This document shows positions 44,929-53,256 of a stretch of 64,000 bases of DNA, piece by piece. The stretch comes from Pseudoruegeria sp039972875. Lineage in GTDB: Bacteria; Pseudomonadota; Alphaproteobacteria; Rhodobacterales; Rhodobacteraceae. Numbering within the stretch: position 1 is the stretch's first letter; each line of letters opens with the position of its first letter. The notes beneath the pieces were generated by a model. It was not told the origin of the DNA. It searched no databases and worked only from the letters and a program-made list of their open reading frames with translations. Where the stretch lies: NCBI GenBank assembly GCA_039972875.1, contig JBDWMA010000052.1:248001-312000 (forward strand). Direction: 5' to 3'. Position numbers and translations under genes: made by a program.

Positions 44929-45936
44929 ATGAGTTTTATCAAGATCACTAGCGGATTGGCAGTTGGTGCTGTCAGCATTTTGATGTCAACAGCGGCTTTC
45001 GCTGAAGATACGACATTGCGTTTCGCGGGTGTTTTCCCGATCGACCATCAGGGCACAAAGATGATGGAGCAAGTTGCCGCCGATGTTGCCGCAGCTGATG
45101 TCGGATTGAAAATTGATGTGTTTCCGGCCAACCAGCTGGGGTCGGGAGAGGCGCTGTTTGAAGATGTTGCGCGCGGAAATCTCGATCTGGCTGCAGCGTA
45201 CATCTATGCTGATACCGATCCACGTCTGGAATTTTTGTCCATGCCATTCCTCATCGAGGGTTGGGGTGAAATGGATAGCATCCTGCGCAACCTGGATTCT
45301 GAATACAACCAAATCCTACAAGAGATTGCAGGGGAATATGGTGTCCGCATTATGGCACAGAACCCTGAAGGGTTTATCGGCATTGTTGCTTCCAAAGAGC
45401 CCACAAACTGGAACAGCTTTGGAGACAAAGGCATGAACATTCGTGTCTGGTCTTCAAGTGTTGTGAAGTCCATGGTTGAATCGCTTGGCTATCAGGCGAC
45501 CACTATGGCTTGGGGCGATATTTTCCCCGCGCTGCAGTCTGGTATCGTTGATGGCGCAATTTGCTGTACCAAGACAGCGACCTATTCGATCTTCGCCAAA
45601 TCGGACGTTGGTACGCATTTTGTTGAGTACAATTCGATCTCAGAGCTGACAACGTTCTATGCGTCTCAGCGCACACTCGACAAATTGAACGATGAGCAGC
45701 GTGTGGCCCTGCAATCTGCGATGACTAAAGCGTCTGATGATTTCTTCAAATACAATCGTGAGAACGACGACGCCTTCGGCCAGAAACTGATTGAGAAGGG
45801 CTACACCATCCTTAGCCTGAATACTGAAGAGCAGGCCGCGATGGCTGCATATGTTCAGGAGACAGTTTGGCCCTTGATGGCCAAGAGTGTTGGTCAGGAC
45901 ATTATCGACCGTTTGCTGGCTGCCAAAGAGCAATAA
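44929..45936 (+). CDS. TRAP transporter substrate-binding protein (DctP family)
   Basis: A 335-residue periplasmic binding protein. The signal peptide ends STAAFA near residue 23. The DctP family pattern includes VFPANQLGSGEALFEDVARGNLDLA and the segment with the ligand-pairing arginine, NIRVWSSSVV. A very strong AAGGAGGAG site precedes ATG 44929. It follows ald by 67 bp and is separated from the membrane genes by a strong hairpin. The substrate is probably the amino acid degraded by the upstream enzymes; that is inference. Confidence 0.9.
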   Translation: MSFIKITSGLAVGAVSILMSTAAFAEDTTLRFAGVFPIDHQGTKMMEQVAADVAAADVGLKIDVFPANQLGSGEALFEDVARGNLDLAAAYIYADTDPRLEFLSMPFLIEGWGEMDSILRNLDSEYNQILQEIAGEYGVRIMAQNPEGFIGIVASKEPTNWNSFGDKGMNIRVWSSSVVKSMVESLGYQATTMAWGDIFPALQSGIVDGAICCTKTATYSIFAKSDVGTHFVEYNSISELTTFYASQRTLDKLNDEQRVALQSAMTKASDDFFKYNRENDDAFGQKLIEKGYTILSLNTEEQAAMAAYVQETVWPLMAKSVGQDIIDRLLAAKEQ

Positions 45937-45942
45937 CCTGTT

Positions 45943-45980
45943 GAAGAAGGGCCGGCAAATTTGTCGGCCCTACTTCTTTT
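45943..45980 (+). terminator. Hairpin with short T-run between dctP and dctQ homologues
   Basis: AGGGCCG (45948-45954) pairs with CGGCCCT (45965-45971), extended outward by GAAG/CTTC and inward by A-T pairs, followed by four T. It is probably a partial terminator that lowers expression of the membrane genes relative to the binding protein. Confidence 0.75.
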
Positions 45981-46001
45981 GAAAAAAGGGGAGGGAGAAA
46001 A

Positions 46002-46616
46002 ATGTCTACTAATGAAGATGAACGGCACGTTGCTATCGATACCGTCACACATCAAAGCCCGCTTGACATTACAGACCAACTACCGCGGCTTTTAGGCTTG
46101 CCGATGAAGGCCGTGGCCTTTGTCATGAGGCAAATTGTGACGATTTCTGGTTTTCTCATGGCATTCACTTTTGGAGCCGTGGTTGTGATTAGATACGGAT
46201 TTGGCGGCGATCTTTTTGCCTATGAAGAATGGCTGTTGGGCTTCAGTATCATCGGCTTCTTCGCGGGTGCAGTTCTAGCCTCTGCTCGAAACTTGCACAT
46301 CAATGCCGATATCCTCGGTATCGTTATTCAAAACCCCCGGTTGATCTGGTGGCGTGGTTTTATCGTTTTGATGATTGAGTTGCTGGTGATCCTTTTTCTG
46401 GTTTACGCGTGTTATGCCTCACTACTAGACGATTTCTCTTTTCCCCGCCTGCGCGCAACTCCGGTGCTGCGAATTCCGTTTGTTTCCTGGAGAATCTTTA
46501 TCATGATTGCATTTGCTCTAATGGGTGCATTCACCGCCTCGTATCTTTACGTTCACATTCGTACGGGGCTGGGCCTTCCTTTGAAATCCAACATGACAAA
46601 AGGAGAAGCCTCATGA
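46002..46616 (+). CDS. TRAP transporter small permease (DctQ family)
   Basis: A 204-residue inner-membrane protein with four helices (for example MRQIVTISGFLMAFTFGAVVV, WLLGFSIIGFFAGAVL, FIVLMIELLVILFLVYAC, FIMIAFALMGAFTASYLYV). The conserved RNLHINADI is near residue 95. Its N-terminal ~40 residues are soluble and longer than usual. The stop overlaps the large-permease start by four bases. Confidence 0.88.
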   Translation: MSTNEDERHVAIDTVTHQSPLDITDQLPRLLGLPMKAVAFVMRQIVTISGFLMAFTFGAVVVIRYGFGGDLFAYEEWLLGFSIIGFFAGAVLASARNLHINADILGIVIQNPRLIWWRGFIVLMIELLVILFLVYACYASLLDDFSFPRLRATPVLRIPFVSWRIFIMIAFALMGAFTASYLYVHIRTGLGLPLKSNMTKGEAS

Positions 46617-47905
46617 TTATCACCGGGAGTCTACTCATTGTCTGCTTCATGTTGCTGGTTGGAGTCAGTGTCTATGTGGCGTTTGGTGCTGTCCTGATTT
46701 TCATCGCACTTGTTGGAGATCAATCAATTACCGGTTATCTACCGACAGGTTCCACAGGGATTCGTTCATTGGTTCTCTTGGCAATCCCCCTCTTCATGAT
46801 CGCCGGTGGCATCATGGAAAAAGGCAAGATTGCTGCACCACTCGTTTCCATCGCCGAAATGTTCGTTGGTCATATTAAGGGGGGCTTGAGCGCCGCTGGA
46901 GTTCTTGCCTGTGGTGTCTTCGGTTCGATTTCTGGTAGCGCAAATGCAACTTTGACTTGCATAGGCGGCATCATGATGCCGCACTTGAAAAAAGCCAATT
47001 ATCCAGGCGGTCAATCTGCTGCCCTAATTGTTTCCGCAAGTCCTCTGGGCCTTTTGATCCCGCCTAGTTCGACGCACATCCTTTATGGTTGGGTTGCTCA
47101 ACAGCACGTGTTGAAATGCTTCTTATCGACTGTCATTCCCGCGATCATTCTCATAACGTTGCTGATTGTGGTCAATCAGTTCATGTTGAGGAAATACGAA
47201 AACATAAACCTTACGGACCGCCCCAAACCCTTCTTACCGACATTTGGGCGTCAGACGCGCTTGGCCGGGCCTGCTCTAATGATGCCTCTTATCATTCTTG
47301 GTGGAATCTACGGCGGCATCATGACTCCAACCGAAGCCGCTGGAATTGCTGTGGTGTACTCCATCCCGGTAGCAATTTATTTCTATCGTGGCCTGACCTG
47401 GAAGACTTTGGCACAGACCATCCAAAACTCAGGAGTAACGATCGGCGTCGTCATGATCATGATCTTTATGGTTTTGATCGTTTCTGACAATCTGATTGCT
47501 CAAGGTGCACCTCAATTGGCAAAAGATATGGTCTACTCCGTATCGGACAATCCGATAGTGGTTCTGATTATGATCAACATCGTAATGATCCTGATTGGGA
47601 TGTTGATGGATGATATATCTGGTCTGCTTCTTGCAACACCGATTTTGTTGCCCATTGCGCAGAGTACTGGCATGGACCCAATCCACTTCGCGGCTGTAAT
47701 AGGAGTAAACCTTGGCATGGCGAACATCACACCTCCAACTGCTCCGCTGCTTTACCTTGGAGCGCAGGTCTGTGATGAGCCGGTGTCGAGAATGCTTTGG
47801 CCAACATTGGTTTTCATCATTTTTGCTTGGCTACCGACGCTGCTTCTGACTACGTTTATTCCAGAGTTGGCGCTCTTCCTGCCCGAGCTCCTGTTAGGCG
47901 GTTGA
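46613..47905 (+). CDS. TRAP transporter large permease (DctM family)
   Basis: A 430-residue DctM-type ion-driven permease with about twelve helices. Characteristic segments are GVFGSISGSANATLTCIGGIMMP, LIVSASPLGLLIPPS and GIMTPTEAAGIAVVY. ATG 46613 is chosen because it gives the ATGA overlap with the small permease and a normal length; a longer in-frame reading from 46409 overlaps that gene. GGAG lies 7 bp upstream. Confidence 0.93.
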   Translation: MIITGSLLIVCFMLLVGVSVYVAFGAVLIFIALVGDQSITGYLPTGSTGIRSLVLLAIPLFMIAGGIMEKGKIAAPLVSIAEMFVGHIKGGLSAAGVLACGVFGSISGSANATLTCIGGIMMPHLKKANYPGGQSAALIVSASPLGLLIPPSSTHILYGWVAQQHVLKCFLSTVIPAIILITLLIVVNQFMLRKYENINLTDRPKPFLPTFGRQTRLAGPALMMPLIILGGIYGGIMTPTEAAGIAVVYSIPVAIYFYRGLTWKTLAQTIQNSGVTIGVVMIMIFMVLIVSDNLIAQGAPQLAKDMVYSVSDNPIVVLIMINIVMILIGMLMDDISGLLLATPILLPIAQSTGMDPIHFAAVIGVNLGMANITPPTAPLLYLGAQVCDEPVSRMLWPTLVFIIFAWLPTLLLTTFIPELALFLPELLLGG

Positions 47906-48066
47906 TTGGCGGTGATTTGAAACAGCCACACGCATCACAGAAAGACGCACCCAAATGCTGAACCGGGGTGCGTCCAGTCTCTTGCCAGTCTGACGCAGGG
48001 TCGAAACCCGAGTATCAAAAACCCTTGATACATCAACAAAATACAATCCAAGACATGAGGACAGAT

Positions 48067-48477
48067 ATGTATAACAACATCTTAGTAGCGCTCTCCTTAG
48101 AACATGGCATCAGTGAACATGCTTTTGCAGCGGCTCGCGCACTAGTTTCTGAAGGCGGAAAGATTACTGCGGCACATATACATGAGCCACCAAACAAACA
48201 AATTATGTACTATATGGAGGAAGGGGTGGCCGAAAAGTCTCATCGAAAAGCTGAGACCCGCTTGGCGACGCGATTGGAAAATGAGGACGATATCTCTTCG
48301 GTCTTGCTAGAAGGTCAATCAGCTGGGCGGGTAATTACGGAATACGCCAACAAACACGGCATCGACTGCATTGTTTTGGCCTCGCACAAACCTGGTATGA
48401 AGGAGTTCTTTTTGGGTTCGACAGCCGCTCTTGTCGTACGCCATGCACACTGCACGGTGCATGTCCTTCGTCTATGA
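48067..48477 (+). CDS. Universal stress protein (UspA family)
   Basis: A 136-residue UspA-fold protein with YNNILVALSLEHG at the N-terminus and a C-terminal ATP-binding-like pattern G-K-x-F-F-L-G-S-T-A altered to GMKEFFLGSTAALVVRHAHCTVHV. ATG 48067 has GAGG 7 bp upstream. It lies 161 bp after the TRAP genes; UspA proteins are often paired with TRAP transporters (for example TeaD with TeaABC), where they modulate transport. Confidence 0.88.
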   Translation: MYNNILVALSLEHGISEHAFAAARALVSEGGKITAAHIHEPPNKQIMYYMEEGVAEKSHRKAETRLATRLENEDDISSVLLEGQSAGRVITEYANKHGIDCIVLASHKPGMKEFFLGSTAALVVRHAHCTVHVLRL

Positions 48478-48820
48478 TTTTGTATGCATGGAAAGTCGTC
48501 AAATGTGGGTGTTGAAATCACCACATCATGGTTACCAAAACCATGTGGCTATCTGGGCTTGCACTTACATCCCCTAGATTCTGTTGCAGTCCTTTCTTTG
48601 TGGGGTATCTCGGTCATCAAACGAGGGGAAGGTGGTGCTTTGATAAAGCAGCCGCAAGACGGCGTTCATTAATTTGGTGCATGGCATGAAATACCTTTTT
48701 ATTAACGCGAAACCCTGGAACGAATTCCTGCCGAAATACATGTTAGGCATTGATCATGTTCAATCAAAATACCCGAAAAAAACGATAAGGAAACCATCGC
48801 AGACTCCAGCGGCCAAGCGT
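48478..48820. other. Intergenic region with competing inverted repeats
   Basis: About 340 bp without a supported gene. CCACAT (48521-48526) can pair with ATGTGG upstream (48503-48508) or downstream (48543-48548); the downstream form adds GGTT/AACC and an ACCAA loop. Two short frames (48484 and 48674) have no family support, and the latter overlaps the Lrp gene on the other strand. Confidence 0.4.
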
Positions 48821-49246
48821 CTAGAGCGTATCGAGAAGGATATTCGTCTGGGTGTTTAGGATCCCTTGAACCTCTCGGATGACGCGTAGCAACCGGTCGA
48901 ACTCTGACAGGCTGGTGGATTCGATTTGAGCGATCAAATCCCACGCGCCGTTTGTGCTATGAATCGTGACGACTGCCGGTAACTTTTGCAATTCTTTGAT
49001 CACAGAGCGGGTCATGTTTCCCTTTACTTCGATCAAGGTCACGGCCCGCACGATTTCGATGCCTGCGCCCGGGTCAACATCAATGGTGAAGCGTTGGATG
49101 ACCCGTGTGTCCACCAGCTTTTTGAGACCTGTTTGTACCGTCGCACGGGATACGTTCAAATCTTGCGCCAAGGTTGTCACCGAAGCGCGGGCGTTTTTGC
49201 TCAATGCGAGAATAAGACGTTTTTCAGTTTGTGATAAGCTAGGCAT
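48821..49246 (-). CDS. Lrp/AsnC-family transcriptional regulator
   Basis: A 141-residue regulator with the winged helix TEKRLILALSKNARASVTTLAQDLNVSRATVQ-type pattern at the N-terminus and a C-terminal ligand-binding RAM domain (VTLIEVKG, VVTIHSTNGAWDLIAQIE). ATG 49246 gives the usual family start; an upstream ATG at 49288 would add 14 residues, and neither has a good ribosome-binding site. It is divergent from arginase with about 130 bp between, so it probably controls arginine use and responds to an amino acid. Confidence 0.88.
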   Translation of the reverse strand: MPSLSQTEKRLILALSKNARASVTTLAQDLNVSRATVQTGLKKLVDTRVIQRFTIDVDPGAGIEIVRAVTLIEVKGNMTRSVIKELQKLPAVVTIHSTNGAWDLIAQIESTSLSEFDRLLRVIREVQGILNTQTNILLDTL

Positions 49247-49377
49247 TTTGTCACTTTGATTAATTGGCTGGTCATTATGTAAAAACATTATTCACAAATT
49301 GTGCAATTTGCCAACTATCTCCTGAGACTTGCTTCTTGGATACTGTTCGAAATTCCAAAGCTAAGGAGAGACTCTAG

Positions 49378-50304
49378 ATGCGTCACTGCGTGTTAATTGG
49401 GGCACCCATTGATTGCGGTGCTAGCCAGGCGGGTTGCCTGATGGGGCCTGATGCATTTCGGACTGCCCGATTGCAGCCAACATTAGAAGCCCTTGGGCAT
49501 GGTGTGTCAGATCTGGGAAATCTTGCACCTGCGCCAATCTCGGTTGACTCGCCACTGAACCCATCAATTCATGATTTGGACAATGTCGTTGGTTGGGCGC
49601 TGTCGCTTCAGGACGCCGCTTATAAGGTTGCGAAGTCTGGGCGGATGCCGGTTTTTCTGGGTGGTGATCACAGTCTGTCGATCGGCTCTGTCGCTGGTCT
49701 GGCTCGTTTTGCCGCTGAAAGCGAAACGCCGCTGTTTGTACTCTGGCTGGATGCGCATCCAGATATGCACACGCTCAACACAACGGATAGCGGAAACCTG
49801 CATGGAACACCCGTTGCTTATTTTACCGGGCACGCTGGATTTGAGGGATACTATCCAGAGCTTGAACATGCGGTAGATCCTGCGAATGTCTGCATGATGG
49901 GCATCCGTTCCGTTGATCCTGCTGAAAAAGCTCATATTGCTGAGGCCGGCATAGAGGTTCACGATATGCGGGCGATTGACGAACATGGCGTGGTTAAACC
50001 GCTCTATGCATTTTTGAAGCGGGTCAAAGCCGCTGGTGGTCGGTTACATGTCAGTCTGGATGTGGATTTCTTAGAACCGGGGATTGCGCCGGCCGTCGGC
50101 ACAACTGTGCCAGGTGGGGCAACTTTCCGCGAGGCGCACCTGATTTTAGAAATGCTGTGTGACAGCGGATTGGTGACGTCCCTTGATCTGGTTGAGTTAA
50201 ATCCATTCCTTGATGTCCGAGGCCGCACCGCCAATTTGATGGTGGATCTTTGTGCCAGCCTAATGGGCCGTACCGTCCTTGATCGTCCAACCCAAAGTTA
50301 TTGA
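49378..50304 (+). CDS. rocF: Arginase
   Basis: A binuclear-manganese ureohydrolase of 308 residues that splits arginine into ornithine and urea. Metal motifs are GGDHSLSIG (near residue 98), WLDAHPDMHT (near 124) and SLDVDFLEPG (near 224), and the family block PGGATFREAHL follows. The third metal motif reads DVDFLEP where many arginases have DVDFLDP. It is followed 32 bp later by ornithine cyclodeaminase, so arginine would be turned into proline in two steps. Confidence 0.93.
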   Translation: MRHCVLIGAPIDCGASQAGCLMGPDAFRTARLQPTLEALGHGVSDLGNLAPAPISVDSPLNPSIHDLDNVVGWALSLQDAAYKVAKSGRMPVFLGGDHSLSIGSVAGLARFAAESETPLFVLWLDAHPDMHTLNTTDSGNLHGTPVAYFTGHAGFEGYYPELEHAVDPANVCMMGIRSVDPAEKAHIAEAGIEVHDMRAIDEHGVVKPLYAFLKRVKAAGGRLHVSLDVDFLEPGIAPAVGTTVPGGATFREAHLILEMLCDSGLVTSLDLVELNPFLDVRGRTANLMVDLCASLMGRTVLDRPTQSY

Positions 50305-50336
50305 TGCATACCGTCACGCCTGAGGAGTTTATCCGC

Positions 50337-51407
50337 ATGACCAAACACACAAATCCCATTCCATCTGCTTTAGCGATGGTGCCTTTTGTCAGTGTCGATG
50401 ACATGATGAAAATCGTAAACACAATTGGTGCGCCAAAAATGATCGCAGAAATTGCGGCCTATATCGAGGCGGATTTCAAACGATGGGAGCTCTTTGACAA
50501 AACGCCCCGGGTGGCCGCCCATTCAAAAGAGGGTGTCATTGAGCTGATGCCTACCAGCGACGGGGACACTTATGGGTTCAAATACGTTAACGGCCATCCC
50601 GCCAATATGGCGCGGGGTTTTCAGACCGTAACGGCCTTTGGTGTTTTGGCGCGGGTTGATAACGGTTACCCCGTATTGTTTTCGGAAATGACCATTCTTA
50701 CTGCGTTGCGGACGGCGGCGACCTCGGCAGTGGTGGCCAGGCGACTTGCCCCCAAGGGGTCCAAAATTATGGGGATGATTGGCAATGGGGCGCAATGCGA
50801 ATTTCAAGCTTTAGCATTCAAAGAAATTGTCGGAATAGAGACTGTAAAGCTTTATGATATAGACCCAGCTGCAACAGAAAAAGCCGCCCGCAATTTGGCC
50901 ACTAGCGGATTGACCGTCGTGTGTTGTGCTTCTGCAGAAGAAGCCGTCACCGGGGCGCAGATTATCACGACCTGCACTGCTGACAAACAATGCGCCACGA
51001 TTTTGACTGATAATATGATCGGCACCGGCGTTCATATCAATGCGATTGGTGGAGATTGTCCGGGCAAGACTGAGTTGCATCGGGACATCTTGTTGCGCTC
51101 TGACATTTTTGTGGAATACCCGCCGCAGACTCGTATCGAAGGTGAGATCCAGCAGCTTGAAGACGACCATCCCGTGACCCAGATGTGGCAAGTGTTCACG
51201 GATGTTGCATCGGGTCGGACCTCTCCGGATCAGATTACCCTGTTTGATAGCGTCGGTTTTGCAACCGAGGATTTCTCAGCATTGCGTTACATTCTCGATC
51301 AATTGCCAAAGGTCGGGCATTTTGTCGACCTTGACTTATTGGCCGACCCGGATGATCCGCGGGATCTGTTTGGCATGGTCAATCGTGCTGCAAGTGCACC
51401 TTCGTAG
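50337..51407 (+). CDS. ocd: Ornithine cyclodeaminase
   Basis: Converts ornithine to proline and ammonia with bound NAD. The protein has 356 residues, with IPSALAMVPFVSVDDMM at the N-terminus, GYPVLFSEMTILTALRTAATSAV, the dinucleotide motif GMIGNGAQCEFQ (near residue 142) and HINAIGGDCPGKTEL. ATG 50337 is preferred because GGAG lies 9 bp upstream and homologues start here; an earlier frame opening at 50301 overlaps the arginase end. Confidence 0.93.
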   Translation: MTKHTNPIPSALAMVPFVSVDDMMKIVNTIGAPKMIAEIAAYIEADFKRWELFDKTPRVAAHSKEGVIELMPTSDGDTYGFKYVNGHPANMARGFQTVTAFGVLARVDNGYPVLFSEMTILTALRTAATSAVVARRLAPKGSKIMGMIGNGAQCEFQALAFKEIVGIETVKLYDIDPAATEKAARNLATSGLTVVCCASAEEAVTGAQIITTCTADKQCATILTDNMIGTGVHINAIGGDCPGKTELHRDILLRSDIFVEYPPQTRIEGEIQQLEDDHPVTQMWQVFTDVASGRTSPDQITLFDSVGFATEDFSALRYILDQLPKVGHFVDLDLLADPDDPRDLFGMVNRAASAPS

Positions 51408-51445
51408 GGAGGCTCCACGAACACTATTAATTCGTTAGGTTGGCC

Positions 51446-52891
51446 CTATGCGTCTACACGAATGAACCCGGCTAAACCGGTTTTTTGATGTTCGATTACA
51501 TGGCAGTGAAATGCCCAATCGCCGGGATTGTCCGCAACGAGGCAGACATCGATTGTTTCGTCTTTCAATAAGAGGACGGTGTCCGTCCAGTTCGAGGCAA
51601 GTTTGCGTTTGTTAGAACGTAACGGACGAAAGACAAGACCATGCAAGTGGATCGGATGTTGATTTGGGCTTTCATTGCGAAACCGAAGGATAACGCTTTC
51701 CCCCAGTCTTAGGGTGGCAAGCGGACCGGCCCCCAAGGCAGTCTCATCTGGGTTATCACCGGGGTATGGCTTGCGATTGATCGACCAAAAGGAATACCCA
51801 AGTGATCCGCAAAAGCCGTTTTGTTGTGCACCGCCTTCCGGTGTCCAGCCAAATACAAATTCCTCAAGGCGGGCATTTTCAAGCTTGGGATCAGGCACGT
51901 TGTTCTGCGGAAGTGGAGGGAGATCTTGTAGAGATCGCTCGATATGGGCGCCAGCTGCACGGATGCGTGCCAAGCGGCGCGGTCCCCCCGGAAAATCGCC
52001 CATAACATCGACAAATGCGCCTTCGATAGCGGGCATTTGAATGGCTATGTCGATGCGTTGACCAGGAGAGAGAAGATAAGGAGCGGCCTCTGAAGGCCAG
52101 TCCAACGCTTCGCGCAGGGGGTGCCCATCTGCAGCAATGATTCTACCTTCAATGGCCCCAACAACATAAGGCTTGTAAACGCGTGTGGTGTCGGTTGCCG
52201 CGATCCGAAGCCGAACTAGACCGCCGGTTTGACCTTCATAAACGGGGGCATTCTCCCAATTGGCGGTGATTGCGGTGCCAAATGTCCCAGATCGAGCCGC
52301 ACCGCGCGCTGTCCATAGATCTAGCCATTCACCGTTTGGCCGCAGTCGAAAATCTCTTAGATTTAGAACGACTTCGCTGTCAAAACCCGGGTCGTCCTCT
52401 TCTTCGACAATCAAAACGCCCGTCAGACCCATCGCCATTTGGTTCATCGTCATGCAGTGCGGGTGATACCAATATGTTCCAGCATCCAGAGGTGTAAATC
52501 TATAATCAAACCTCTCCCCTTGGCCAAATGGGAACTGGGTGAGGTAGGGCACGCCGTCCATCTCATTTGGAAGCCGGATTCCATGCCAGTGCATGGTTGT
52601 GTAATCCGGTAAGGTGTTGGTCACGCGCGCAGCGAAAGGAACACCCTGCTTTGTTCGGATGACGGGGGGCGGGCCATCTGGGCGTGTCGAGATAAGATTA
52701 GGTGTTATAGCATCTGTAATTTTATAGGCGGATTTTTGAATGGTCAGATCGAGGGGGGCAATCTCTTGTGACCATGATTTTTTAACTCCCATCCCTACTG
52801 AAGCGAAAGCCATGCCAACCGCCGTCATACCAATCGCGGATCGTCTCGTTACCATATTGGACTGTTTTCTAGGGGCATATGTTTTAATCAT
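51446..52891 (-). CDS. Tat-exported multicopper oxidase
   Basis: A three-cupredoxin-domain oxidase of 481 residues acting in the periplasm. The N-terminus has a twin-arginine motif (VTRRSAIGM) and a hydrophobic segment. All copper motifs are present: HWHGIRLP, WYHPHC, HPIHLHG and HCHVIEHQKTGL. The last one carries the T1 ligands, with leucine at the axial position. Substrates could be Cu(I), Mn(II) or phenols; there is no Met-rich insert as in CueO. It stands alone between ocd (convergent) and the tRNA-Arg island. Confidence 0.9.
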   Translation of the reverse strand: MIKTYAPRKQSNMVTRRSAIGMTAVGMAFASVGMGVKKSWSQEIAPLDLTIQKSAYKITDAITPNLISTRPDGPPPVIRTKQGVPFAARVTNTLPDYTTMHWHGIRLPNEMDGVPYLTQFPFGQGERFDYRFTPLDAGTYWYHPHCMTMNQMAMGLTGVLIVEEEDDPGFDSEVVLNLRDFRLRPNGEWLDLWTARGAARSGTFGTAITANWENAPVYEGQTGGLVRLRIAATDTTRVYKPYVVGAIEGRIIAADGHPLREALDWPSEAAPYLLSPGQRIDIAIQMPAIEGAFVDVMGDFPGGPRRLARIRAAGAHIERSLQDLPPLPQNNVPDPKLENARLEEFVFGWTPEGGAQQNGFCGSLGYSFWSINRKPYPGDNPDETALGAGPLATLRLGESVILRFRNESPNQHPIHLHGLVFRPLRSNKRKLASNWTDTVLLLKDETIDVCLVADNPGDWAFHCHVIEHQKTGLAGFIRVDA

Positions 52892-53195
52892 TATTAGATC
52901 ACAGCCTTACATTCTTGTGGTTTCTTAAGAGCAACTTTGCCCTCCCGCTGCAATAGCATAAGATCTGACCGTACCAGAATGAGGTAGTGGATAAATTGAT
53001 GTTTTTGCATCTCAGATTTGGTCCTAAGGGCTCAGTGTAAGGCGGGCACTGGGTTCTCCCATGGTCGCAAAAACGTGTGAACTGTATATGGGTTTTGCAG
53101 GATTTACCCTTCGATTCAGTGGAATTTGGCAGGTATTGTGGGGCTTACAAGCGCCTGCACAAACTTTTGAAAATTAGTTGTTTTTTAGGTGTTTC
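52892..53195. other. Intergenic region upstream of the multicopper oxidase
   Basis: About 300 bp between the oxidase start and the tRNA-Arg fragment. It should hold the oxidase promoter on the minus strand, but I see no clear -35/-10 pair, repeat or gene. Confidence 0.4.
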
Positions 53196-53243
53196 TGGTG
53201 ACCCCGATTGGATTCGAACCAATAACCTGCCCCTTAGGAGGGA
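53196..53243 (-). repeat. Attachment site: 3' part of tRNA-Arg(CCT)
   Basis: On the minus strand this reads as the 3' half of a tRNA from the anticodon loop CTCCTAA (anticodon CCT) through the T-arm ATTGG-TTCGAAT-CCAAT, then CGGGGTC-A-CCA. The 5' half is absent and replaced by the integrase end. It is the tRNA-distal attachment site of an island extending rightwards; the intact tRNA should lie beyond the window. Confidence 0.85.
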
Positions 53244-53256
53244 ACCGTTCATAGCG

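Noticed and set aside
48674..48859. A 61-codon plus-strand frame before the Lrp gene
   Set aside because: No ribosome-binding site or family features, and it overlaps the Lrp gene end on the opposite strand.
51463..51488. CCGG inverted repeat with T-run as terminator for ocd
   Set aside because: The stem is only four to five pairs and lies inside the multicopper oxidase coding sequence, so I do not call it.
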